Shown here: piece after piece, positions 9,132-16,318 of the stretch
How positions within the stretch are numbered: the stretch's first letter is position 1
Layout: each line of letters starts with the position of its first letter
Assembly (NCBI GenBank): GCA_028287235.1
Contig: JAQBQB010000016.1
Span: 1 to 64,000 of the forward strand
Direction: 5' to 3'
Source: Gemmatimonadota bacterium
GTDB lineage: Bacteria > Gemmatimonadota > Gemmatimonadetes > Gemmatimonadales > Gemmatimonadaceae
Length of the DNA stretch: 64,000 nucleotides
Notes under the pieces: model-generated
What the model was told of the DNA's origin: nothing
Databases searched by the model: none
What the model saw: the letters and a program-made list of their open reading frames with translations, nothing else
Translations under genes and position numbers: made by a program

Positions 9132-9356
9132 CTACATCGTGGGCCCAGACCACCGCTCGCGAAGACGCTGCGCCGTGCTCGGACTGACGATACGAATGAT
9201 GAAGTAGATCACGAGGCCTATGAGCGCGACCTTGATGGCGGCGAACAACAGCCACACGAACAGGCCGACCGCAAAGCCGAAGATTCCGAAGATGAACTTG
9301 AGCGCAATGAGACCGAGCACTGCGAACAGCCCGATCGAGAAGATTGTGCGGAGCAT
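9132..9356 (-). CDS. Small membrane protein, two hydrophobic helices
   Basis: 74 residues: MLRTIFSIGLF opens a first hydrophobic segment that continues to about residue 30, and a second one (VALIGLVIYFIIRIV) spans about 42-58, ending in a basic tail with RLRERW. The start at 9356 is supported by GGAGAA about 7 nt upstream; a longer frame from 9419 has no such site. No family is recognisable. It lies between a convergent terminator and the divergent thiO gene. Confidence 0.7.
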   Translation of the reverse strand: MLRTIFSIGLFAVLGLIALKFIFGIFGFAVGLFVWLLFAAIKVALIGLVIYFIIRIVSPSTAQRLRERWSGPTM

Positions 9357-9454
9357 ACGGGTGTTCTCCCGAAAGTCGAAGGTCTTTTCCGTCCATCCGT
9401 ACGGCGAGCCCGAGCCCATGGTTTCAGCGCGGCGTCACCAGGTGCGTCGCTGAC

Positions 9455-10543
9455 ATGTCTGTGAACGCGGCGGCGAGCCGAACCGCTGATTTTGCGACCG
9501 CCGACGTGGTAATAATCGGCGACGGTGTGATCGGCCTGTCAACGGCCATCGAGCTCTGTCGTGCTGGGGCGAGCTGTATCCTGGTCGGTGCCCGGCGCGA
9601 CGGCAGCGCGTCCGAGGCCGCGGCCGGACTGCTCGCCCCGTCGATTGGCACCCTCCCCGAAGCAGTCCAGCCGTTCTTCGCCGACAGCCTCGATCGATAC
9701 CCCGCGTTCGTCGATTCCCTTCGCGGCTTCGAGCCCGCGCTACGCATGGTCGTGGGTCTCATCGACGTCTCGGCTGACGACTCGGGCGCTCCTCGGCATG
9801 CAGGAGCACGATTGACGGCCGCCGACCTCGCGGCACTCGAGCCAGGCCTATCGGCAGCCGGTGGGGGGCGCTTCTACGCCGACGACGGCGCGGTCGACAA
9901 CGTGCTGCTCGTACGGGCGCTTCACCGGGCCGTAGAGGCCGCACCGGAGGCTCATGTGCTTTCCGGCGACCCCGTGACGTCGATCGAGCTTTCCGGGCGC
10001 CCGGGGCGCGTTCTGCTCGCCAGCGGACGCATTCTCTCGAGCGGCGCCATCGTGCTCGCGGCGGGGGCGTGGTCGGCCCAAATTGGCGGGCTGCCCCGCC
10101 CACTTCCGGTTACGCCGCTGAAAGGCCAGATGCTCGCGGTGGCTTCCACCGCGCTCACCTATTCGGTGATGAGCGAGGACGTCTACATCGTCCCCAGAGC
10201 GTCAGAGCTGGCGATCGGCGCCACCGTCGAGCGGGCGGGCTTCGACGTCGGCACGAGCGCCGAGGCGATCGAGCAGTTGCGGCGCGCGGCGATCGATGTC
10301 TGCCCCGCGATCGAGGGCGCGCAGGTGATCCGGACGTGGGCCGGCATTCGTCCGGCCACACCCGACATGCTGCCGATCATCGGCGCCGATCCCAGCGACC
10401 CGCGCTTGATCTACGCCTGCGGGCACTCGAAGAACGGGATCTTGCTCGCGCCGGCCACCGCCGTCGCGGTAGCGGCGCTGGCCACGGGCGCGCGGCCCAG
10501 CGCGGACCTGGCTTCCTTCTCGATTCGCCGGTTCGACAATTAA
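9455..10543 (+). CDS. thiO: Glycine oxidase ThiO (FAD-dependent)
   Basis: 362 residues of the D-amino-acid oxidase/glycine oxidase family. The FAD dinucleotide fold (IIGDGVIGLSTAIEL) is at about residues 17-31, the RTWAGIRPATPDMLPIIG block near 300 and the GHSKNGILLAPATA signature near the C-terminus; the last is characteristic of ThiO. The enzyme oxidises glycine to dehydroglycine (iminoglycine) for the thiazole half of thiamine. Thiamine diphosphate is the cofactor of the E1 enzyme encoded just downstream, although thiO is separated from lipA by 168 bp and no other thi gene is in view. Start ATG 9455 chosen because the fold begins shortly after. Confidence 0.85.
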   Translation: MSVNAAASRTADFATADVVIIGDGVIGLSTAIELCRAGASCILVGARRDGSASEAAAGLLAPSIGTLPEAVQPFFADSLDRYPAFVDSLRGFEPALRMVVGLIDVSADDSGAPRHAGARLTAADLAALEPGLSAAGGGRFYADDGAVDNVLLVRALHRAVEAAPEAHVLSGDPVTSIELSGRPGRVLLASGRILSSGAIVLAAGAWSAQIGGLPRPLPVTPLKGQMLAVASTALTYSVMSEDVYIVPRASELAIGATVERAGFDVGTSAEAIEQLRRAAIDVCPAIEGAQVIRTWAGIRPATPDMLPIIGADPSDPRLIYACGHSKNGILLAPATAVAVAALATGARPSADLASFSIRRFDN

Positions 10544-10605
10544 TAGCCTGTTGCTACTAACCATGTGAAGTTGCTTTGCCGGTTATGGCCGCCTACCCTC
10601 GAGTT

Positions 10606-10634
10606 TTGAGCAGGGGTAGATTACGCCTGCTCAA
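10606..10634. promoter_or_regulatory. Perfect 9-bp inverted repeat upstream of lipA
   Basis: TTGAGCAGG and CCTGCTCAA flank an 11-nt centre that contains TAGATT, a possible -10 box. It lies 77 nt before the lipA ATG in the 168-bp gap after thiO. It could be an operator or a leader hairpin; no T-run follows, so it is not an intrinsic terminator. Confidence 0.4.
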
Positions 10635-10711
10635 CGGCTTCCGTCTCTGTCCGACCGCTCTGCCAGGGTGTTCAGAAGCGCTTCGCCCGTCATCACTTCG
10701 CCTCCAGACAG

Positions 10712-11641
10712 ATGGGCGATACTCTATATCAGATTACCGGGCGCCACCGCGCCGAGCCCCTCCCCGAGCGCAAGCCGAGCTGGCTGAAGGTCCGCGCCCC
10801 CGGCGGGCCAAACTATTTGCGGCTCAAGCAGATGATGCGCGAGCTCGACCTGCACACGGTCTGCGAGGAAGCCCACTGCCCCAACGTGGGTGAGTGCTGG
10901 GAGCACGGAACCGCGACCTTCATGATCCTCGGCGACGTCTGCACGCGAAACTGCGCGTACTGCGCCGTGGCGCACGGGCGGCCGCCCAAGTACGACATCG
11001 AGGAGCCCTCGCGCGTCGCCGAGGCGATCGGCGAGATGAACCTCCGCCACGCGGTCATCACCTCCGTTGACCGCGACGATCTTCCCGACTTCGGCGCGTA
11101 CATATTCGCCGAGACCATTCGGCAGATCAAACAGCGCCTTCCGAACTGCTCGGTCGAAGTGCTCGTCCCCGATTTTCAGGGCAACGAAGACTCGATCCGT
11201 GCCGTGCTCGAGGCGGGGCCGGACATCTACAACCACAACACCGAGACGGTGCCGCGGCTCTACAAGCGCTGCCGCCCCGGCGGGCGTTACGAGCGCGTGA
11301 TGCAGATCTTCCGCACCGCGAAACGCATTGCGCCGCACATCCCGACGAAGACGGGCATCATCCTCGGCATGAGCGAGACGCTCGAGGAAGTCGAGCTCGT
11401 GATGCGCGACCTCCGCGCCGTCGACGTCGACATCCTGACGCTCGGCCAGTATCTCCGCCCGTCCGAGTCCCACATTCCGATCGACCGCTACGTCACGCCC
11501 GACGAGTTCCGTCACTTGCGCGACGTCGGCATGGCGATGGGCTTCAAGCACGTCGAGTCCGGACCGCTCGTCCGCTCCAGCTACCACGCCTGGGAACAAG
11601 TCCAGGCGGCCGAACTTCAGGGTGCAGGGTCTCGGGTTTAG
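10712..11641 (+). CDS. lipA: Lipoyl synthase
   Basis: 309 residues, usual length. Radical-SAM enzyme that inserts two sulfurs into protein-bound octanoyl groups. The auxiliary cluster cysteines are C51, C56 and C62 (CEEAHCPNVGEC), the SAM cluster CxxxCxxC is C77, C81, C84 (CTRNCAYC), and the family-ending RSSYHA is present. The final residues (QGAGSRV) are encoded by the G-rich arm of an intergenic repeat that runs into the gene end. It is followed by the E1 gene of pyruvate dehydrogenase, its indirect client. Confidence 0.97.
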   Translation: MGDTLYQITGRHRAEPLPERKPSWLKVRAPGGPNYLRLKQMMRELDLHTVCEEAHCPNVGECWEHGTATFMILGDVCTRNCAYCAVAHGRPPKYDIEEPSRVAEAIGEMNLRHAVITSVDRDDLPDFGAYIFAETIRQIKQRLPNCSVEVLVPDFQGNEDSIRAVLEAGPDIYNHNTETVPRLYKRCRPGGRYERVMQIFRTAKRIAPHIPTKTGIILGMSETLEEVELVMRDLRAVDVDILTLGQYLRPSESHIPIDRYVTPDEFRHLRDVGMAMGFKHVESGPLVRSSYHAWEQVQAAELQGAGSRV

Positions 11642-11687
11642 GGTTTTCAAAATCCTAAACCCTATCCCCCATACCCTATACCCTGTC
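11620..11687 (+). repeat. Heptamer-armed inverted repeat between lipA and pdhA
   Basis: A G-rich arm (11620-11647, overlapping the lipA stop) and a C-rich arm (11653-11687) pair around a short A/T loop; the inner stem is GGGTTTAGG with CCTAAACCC. The C-rich arm is five units of exactly 7 nt (TCCTAAA, CCCTATC and so on) ending 5 nt before the pdhA ATG. No Shine-Dalgarno is present. The same layout recurs before pdhC and mlaF. Confidence 0.8.
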
Positions 11688-11692
11688 TTCCA

Positions 11693-12733
11693 ATGGCAAA
11701 GAAAAAACCAGAATCGAAAAACTCCGATAACAGCGACGCCGAGCTGAATCGCGAGCTGCTGCACTCGATGCTCCTCCAGCGGCGATTCGAGGAGCGCACC
11801 GCCGAGGCGTATGCGCTCGGTAAGATCGGCGGTTTCTGCCACCTGTACATCGGGCAGGAAGCGGTGAGCACCGGATCGATCTCGCTGCTGCGGCCCGACG
11901 ACTACATCATCACGACCTACCGTGATCACGGTCAGGCGCTGGCCCGCGGCATGACGCCGCGCGCCGTGATGTCCGAGCTGTTCGGCCGCGTGGACGGATG
12001 CGCGCACGGCAAGGGCGGCTCGATGCACATGTTCGACAAGAGCCTCGGCTTCCTCGGCGGACACGGGATCGTGGGCGCGCACGTGCCCCTCGGTACCGGC
12101 GTCGGCTTCGCGATCAAGTATCGCGGCGGCGACCAGGTGTGCGTGTGCTTCATGGGCGAGTCGGTCGTGAACACCGGCGCGTTCCACGAAGCGCTCAACA
12201 TGGCCGGCCTTTGGAAGCTTCCGGTCGTCTACGTCATCGAGAACAACCGCTACGGCATGGGCACGTCGCTCGAGCGGGCCTCGGCAATTCACGACATCTA
12301 CGAGCGCGGCGCCGCGTACAACATGCCGCGCGCCCAGTGCGACGGGCAGGACGTCTTCGCCGTTCGCGCCGCGGTGCAGGAAGCGATCGACCGCGCCCGC
12401 ACCGAGTCCACGCCCACGCTGCTCGAGGTGCGCACCTATCGCTTCATGGGCCACTCCATGTCCGACGCGGTGAGCGGCACCTACCGCAGCAAGGCCGAGC
12501 TGGACGAGTACATGAAGCGCGACCCGATCGCGCTCCTCCGCATGCACATGCACGAGCAGAACCAGCTGACCGACGAAGACCTCCAGAAGATGGACGAAGA
12601 GATCAAGGCCGTCTGCCAGGACGCCTGGGACTTCGCCGACGCGAGCCCCGAGCCTCCGCTCGAGGCGTTGTACGAAGACGTCTACGTCGATACGACGAGC
12701 GACGCGATCACCGAGCCCGTAGCCGCCAACTAA
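11693..12733 (+). CDS. pdhA: Pyruvate dehydrogenase E1 component, alpha subunit
   Basis: 346 residues. Thiamine-diphosphate enzyme that, with the beta subunit, decarboxylates pyruvate and acetylates the E2 lipoyl group. The ThDP/metal motif runs from MGESVVNTGAFHEALN to VIENN; the usual GDG is GES here, keeping an acidic ligand. Upstream are YRDHGQALARG and GKGGSMHMF, and the phosphorylation-loop-like segment YRFMGHSMSD follows. The first 15 residues are lysine-rich and non-conserved. The start abuts the heptamer array instead of a ribosome site. The beta gene follows without any gap. Confidence 0.93.
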   Translation: MAKKKPESKNSDNSDAELNRELLHSMLLQRRFEERTAEAYALGKIGGFCHLYIGQEAVSTGSISLLRPDDYIITTYRDHGQALARGMTPRAVMSELFGRVDGCAHGKGGSMHMFDKSLGFLGGHGIVGAHVPLGTGVGFAIKYRGGDQVCVCFMGESVVNTGAFHEALNMAGLWKLPVVYVIENNRYGMGTSLERASAIHDIYERGAAYNMPRAQCDGQDVFAVRAAVQEAIDRARTESTPTLLEVRTYRFMGHSMSDAVSGTYRSKAELDEYMKRDPIALLRMHMHEQNQLTDEDLQKMDEEIKAVCQDAWDFADASPEPPLEALYEDVYVDTTSDAITEPVAAN

Positions 12734-13711
12734 ATGCCAGTCATTACGTATCGCGACGCCCTGAACCGCGCGCTCCGCGAAGAGATGCAGCGCGACGACC
12801 GCGTCTTCCTCATGGGAGAGGAAGTCGCCGTGTACCAGGGCGCATATAAAGTCTCGAAAGGCCTGTTGCAGGAATTCGGCGAGATGCGCGTCGTCGACAC
12901 GCCGATCACCGAGCTCGGGTTCGCCGGCGTCGGCGTGGGCGCGGCGATGGTGGGCCTGCGTCCGATCATCGAGTTCATGACCTGGAACTTCGGCGTGCTC
13001 GCCCTCGACCAGGTGCTCAACTCCGCCGCCAAGCTTCTCTACATGTCGGGCGGCCAGTTCAACATTCCGATCGTGTTCCGCGGACCGAACGGCGCGGCGC
13101 TGCAGCTCTCGGCGCAGCACTCGCAGGCGTTCGAGTCGTGGCTCGCGCACATCCCGGGCGTCAAGGTCGTGACGCCGGGCACGCCGTACGACGCGCTGGG
13201 TCTGCTCAAGGCGGCCATCCGCGACGACAACCCGGTGTGCTTCCTCGAGGGCGAGATGTTGTACAACACGAAAGGCGAAGTGCCCGACGAGGAGTACGTC
13301 ATTCCGCTCGGCAAAGCCGATCTCAAGCGAGAAGGCAGTGACTGCTCGATCATCACGAGCGGCAAGATGGCGCTCCTCGCGATGACCGTCGCCGATCAGC
13401 TCGCGAAGGAGAACATTCACATCGACGTCGTCGATCTGCGCACCGTGCGGCCGATGGACGTCGAGGCGATCAAGACGTCGGTGGAAAAGACGAATCGCGC
13501 TGTGGTGCTGGAAGAAGGCTGGGAGATCTGCGGCATCGGCACGCAGGTTGTGGACTACATCCAGCGCGAGTGCTTCGACTCGCTCGACGCGCCGGTGGTC
13601 CGCGTGCATCAGGCCGACGTGCCGATGCCCTATGCGAAGAATCTCGAACGTGCAGCGAAGCCCGACGCGGCGAAGACGATCGCGGCGGTCAAGAAAGTCA
13701 TGTATCTGTAA
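12734..13711 (+). CDS. pdhB: Pyruvate dehydrogenase E1 component, beta subunit
   Basis: 325 residues, full length. Transketolase-like pyrimidine-binding domain first (MGEEVAVYQGAYKVSKGL, then DTPITELGFAGVGVGAAM), C-terminal transketolase domain after about residue 195 (DVVDLRTVRPMD, EEGWEICGIG). The ATG follows the alpha stop directly, so the subunits are translationally coupled in a 1:1 heterotetramer as expected. The gene is followed by a long repeat element before E2. Confidence 0.95.
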   Translation: MPVITYRDALNRALREEMQRDDRVFLMGEEVAVYQGAYKVSKGLLQEFGEMRVVDTPITELGFAGVGVGAAMVGLRPIIEFMTWNFGVLALDQVLNSAAKLLYMSGGQFNIPIVFRGPNGAALQLSAQHSQAFESWLAHIPGVKVVTPGTPYDALGLLKAAIRDDNPVCFLEGEMLYNTKGEVPDEEYVIPLGKADLKREGSDCSIITSGKMALLAMTVADQLAKENIHIDVVDLRTVRPMDVEAIKTSVEKTNRAVVLEEGWEICGIGTQVVDYIQRECFDSLDAPVVRVHQADVPMPYAKNLERAAKPDAAKTIAAVKKVMYL

Positions 13712-13874
13712 GACAGGGTCTAGGGTTTGGGGTTTAGGGTATAGGGAAGGTACGTTGCGCCTGCGGCGCGACTTGATGGGAAGGCCCATCAGCATCCCCA
13801 TATCAACGCGGCGCGCCGAAAGCGCGACGCAGACCTTCCCGAAACCCTAAACCCAATACCCTAAAACCCTGGGT
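13712..13874 (+). repeat. Heptamer-armed inverted repeat between pdhB and pdhC
   Basis: A roughly 163-bp imperfect palindrome fills the gap. Left arm G-rich (GGGTCTAGGG, GGTTTAGGGTATAGGGAAGG); right arm its C-rich counterpart ending in ACCCTAA, ACCCAAT, ACCCTAA, AACCCTG, again 7-nt units, only 6 nt before the pdhC ATG. The middle (about 13752-13833) is itself partly self-complementary. No ribosome-binding site is visible. No gene fits in it. Confidence 0.8.
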
Positions 13875-13877
13875 CTA

Positions 13878-15176
13878 ATGGCGACGAAGGTATTCATGGA
13901 GGCGCTCTCTCCGACCATGGAGGAAGGGCGGCTCGTCAAATGGACGAAGAACGAAGGCGACGCCGTGAAGAGCGGCGATCCGATCGCCGAAGTCGAGACG
14001 GACAAGGCGATCATGGAGCTCGTCGCGCGCGGCGACGGTGTGCTGCGCAAGCGGCTGGTCGCCGAGGGTGAGTCGAAGCCGGTGGGCACGCTGATCGGCG
14101 TGATCGCGCCGGCCGACGAGAACATCGACGCGCTCATCGCTGGCGCGGGCGCGCCGGCGGCTGGCGGCGATGCGAAACCGGCGGAGCAATCGCCGGCGAA
14201 GCCGCAGGCCGCCGCCGCGGCACCGGCAGCACCGGCGGCCGCTCAGCCCACGCCTGCGGCGCAGCCCGCGCAGGGCGCACAGCCAGCCCCCGTTGCCGAG
14301 GCAACCGATGGCCAGGTACGCTCGTCGCCGCTCGCGCGGCGGCTGGCCTCCGACCGCGGTCTCGACCTGTCGCAGGTTCGTGGCTCGGGCCCGGGTGGGC
14401 GGATCATCAAGCGCGACGTCGAATCCGCCGTCGCGACACCGAGCGCTGCCGGAGGCGCCGCACGCCCCACGTCCAACGCCCCACGCGCCGGCGACTTCGA
14501 GGACATCTCGCTCACGCAGATCAGGAAGACCATCGCCAAGCGGCTCGCCGAGTCGATCGGTCCGATCCCGACATTCTATCTCACCGCGGAATTCGACCTG
14601 TCGCGCGTCACCGAGATGCGTGCCGCGATGGTCGAGATGGGAGACGAGTTCAAGGTGTCGATCAACGACATCCTGATGAAGGCGGTCGCCACGGCGCTGG
14701 CGCAGCATCCCGAAGTCAACGCGCATTGGCTGGGCGATCGCATCCGACAGCACCATCGCGTGCATCTTGGCATGGCGGTCGCCACGCCGGATGGCTTGAT
14801 CGTGCCGGTGATCTTCGACGCCGATCAGAAGCGGATGAGCGAGATCTCGCGCGAGGCGCGCGAGCTGGCGAAGAAGGCGCGCGAACGGAAGCTCAAGCCG
14901 GACGAGTACACCGGCTCGACGTTCTCGATCTCCAACCTCGGCATGATGGGTATCTCGCAGTTCACCGCGATCATCAATCCGCCCGAGGTCGCGATTCTCG
15001 CGATCGGCGCGTCGGAAGACGTGCTGGTGCCGGACGGCGACGACGGCGTGGAGGTGCGCAAGCGCATTCGCGTCACGATGAGCTGCGATCACCGCGCCGT
15101 GGACGGCGCAGTGGGTGCCGCATTCCTGCAGACGCTGCGGCGGCTGATTGAGAATCCGTTGATGCTGGTATTCTAA
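13878..15176 (+). CDS. pdhC: Dihydrolipoamide acetyltransferase (E2) of pyruvate dehydrogenase
   Basis: 432 residues. One lipoyl domain with the modified lysine K43 (ETDKAIMEL), an Ala/Pro-rich linker (about 92-145), the E1/E3-binding domain (SSPLARRLASDRGLDLS onward, about 150-180), a second short linker, and the catalytic domain ending in the DHRAVDG motif (H405, D409) and LMLVF. It accepts the acetyl group on the lipoyl arm and passes it to CoA, forming the complex core. The second linker (about residues 195-203) is written by a 27-nt repeat found elsewhere in non-coding DNA of this window. Confidence 0.95.
   Translation: MATKVFMEALSPTMEEGRLVKWTKNEGDAVKSGDPIAEVETDKAIMELVARGDGVLRKRLVAEGESKPVGTLIGVIAPADENIDALIAGAGAPAAGGDAKPAEQSPAKPQAAAAAPAAPAAAQPTPAAQPAQGAQPAPVAEATDGQVRSSPLARRLASDRGLDLSQVRGSGPGGRIIKRDVESAVATPSAAGGAARPTSNAPRAGDFEDISLTQIRKTIAKRLAESIGPIPTFYLTAEFDLSRVTEMRAAMVEMGDEFKVSINDILMKAVATALAQHPEVNAHWLGDRIRQHHRVHLGMAVATPDGLIVPVIFDADQKRMSEISREARELAKKARERKLKPDEYTGSTFSISNLGMMGISQFTAIINPPEVAILAIGASEDVLVPDGDDGVEVRKRIRVTMSCDHRAVDGAVGAAFLQTLRRLIENPLMLVF
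14461..14487 (+). repeat. Coding copy of a dispersed C-rich repeat in the E2 linker
   Basis: Twenty-five of these 27 bases match 63084-63110, which lies in the non-coding space between the sigma factor and mlaF. Here the repeat is read in frame as the linker between the E3-binding and catalytic domains of E2. The core word is CGCCCCACG. Confidence 0.75.
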
Positions 15177-15188
15177 AGACCGGCGATT

Positions 15189-15326
15189 GTCATCCTGAGC
15201 GCAGCAGCCTGTCATCCTGAGCGCAGCAGCCCGTCATCCTGAGCGCAGCAGCCTGTCATCCTGAGCGCAGCGAAGGATCGCTTTCCCCGGAAAGCGATCC
15301 TTCGTCGTTTCACTCCTCAGGATGAC
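15189..15326. repeat. Palindromic REP-like element with four 22-bp direct repeats
   Basis: Copies of GTCATCCTGAGCGCAGCAGC begin at 15189, 15211, 15233 and 15255 (22-bp period). The last runs into a 14-bp stem CGAAGGATCGCTTT / AAAGCGATCCTTCG (15271-15304), and an inverted CTCAGGATGAC closes the element. It sits between the convergent pdhC and plug-domain genes and may act as a terminator. The same palindrome occurs at 52720-52793. Confidence 0.85.
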
Positions 15327-15346
15327 AATGGCCGCACAACCACGCA

Positions 15347-16156
15347 CTACGGCGCGCGGCGTGGGTCCCGCGTCCAAACCACGATCGCCCCACAGATCCC
15401 TCTGCCGTTCTTGTCGAGCTCCGCGGGGATCTCGGACACGCCGACGTAGACTTCGATCGCTTCGACGTCGTCGGCGATGAAATCGTCGAGCGTTCCGCTG
15501 TAAGGCGTGTTGTGGTAGAACATCGTCGGCACGCATTGACCCGCCCCGGAGCCGCGGATCATCAACACCTGGTTGCCCCCGCCGCGGCGCGTGGGAACAA
15601 TCCGGATGCCCGGCACCGTACGGACGATGTCGGTGCCCGTCCGCGCCCCCTTGCGAATGATGTCGGCTCGCGTGATGAACGTTCCGCGATTCGACGTGCG
15701 CCGCCGGTCGAACTGATCGAGCCAGTGCGTCTGCACCGCCGTGTCCGACACGGACACGGCCGCCAACGCGTGCGCCGTCGCCGAGAGTGTGAACGTGGCG
15801 CGGTGGGTTTTGCCGGGCTTCAACACGGCCGTGAACGTCGCCGCCTCGTAGCCGATGCGGCGCACGTTGAACACGTTCGTGCCCGGTTGAAGTCCCACGA
15901 TGCGGAACACGCCGCTGTCGGTCGTGATCGCCGATACGCGGTCCGCGTGGCTGAGCATGATCTCCGCGTTGGCGAGTCCGATGCCGGTGCTGTCGATCAC
16001 TCGGCCGGTCAGCACGGCCGGCAACGAGTCGTGACGCGCCGAATCGGCCGCGGGCATCGGTAACGGAACGGGAGGCGGCTGTTGCGCCGCCAGTGCGCTC
16101 GCGGAAAGAAGAGCGGCGATCACGCACCAAGAGGGGGTGGCTCTGTGGTTCGTCAT
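15347..16156 (-). CDS. Secreted carboxypeptidase-regulatory plus TonB-plug domain protein, no barrel
   Basis: 269 residues. A signal peptide ending ALAAQ is followed by a carboxypeptidase-regulatory-like Ig module (about 50-130; LTGRVIDSTGIGLANAEI), then a TonB plug-like domain (DIVRTVPGIRIVPTRRGG ... LMIRGSG ... DVEAIEVYVG ... GAIVVWTRD). The protein stops where a receptor barrel would begin. Two cysteines, in GQCVPTMFYH and GICGAIVVW, match a cysteine pair in the protein at 41752-42549. Function unknown; probably periplasmic. The start at 16156 (MTNHRATPSW) is preferred over an upstream ATG. It interrupts the pdh locus on the opposite strand. Confidence 0.72.
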   Translation of the reverse strand: MTNHRATPSWCVIAALLSASALAAQQPPPVPLPMPAADSARHDSLPAVLTGRVIDSTGIGLANAEIMLSHADRVSAITTDSGVFRIVGLQPGTNVFNVRRIGYEAATFTAVLKPGKTHRATFTLSATAHALAAVSVSDTAVQTHWLDQFDRRRTSNRGTFITRADIIRKGARTGTDIVRTVPGIRIVPTRRGGGNQVLMIRGSGAGQCVPTMFYHNTPYSGTLDDFIADDVEAIEVYVGVSEIPAELDKNGRGICGAIVVWTRDPRRAP

Positions 16157-16318
16157 GCGGTCTACCTTATGGGTCGGTACGAGTTGGGGCAAGAATCATG
16201 GGACGAACCGTGGTAGCGCCCCGGTTCCGATCCCGGATATCTTTCGCCGTTGTACGGCTTCTTCAGGAATCCCGAACGCGCTTTCTTCGCACTCTCGCAC
16301 TCACGCACTCAAGAGTTT

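Noticed and set aside
10724-13801. Very long minus-strand frame opposite lipA-pdhA-pdhB
   Set aside because: Its sequence is Arg/His/Val-rich with no family pattern, and the three plus-strand genes beneath are certain. It is a shadow of GC-rich codon bias; the same holds for the frames opposite dnaE (26220-28982) and susC (46246-49368).
11640-13870. TTTAGGG-like words as eukaryotic telomere contamination
   Set aside because: They are short, imperfect, inverted, and confined to gaps of an intact bacterial operon.
15189-15276. Four direct repeats as a CRISPR array
   Set aside because: The units are contiguous at 22-bp period with no variable spacers, and no cas gene is present.
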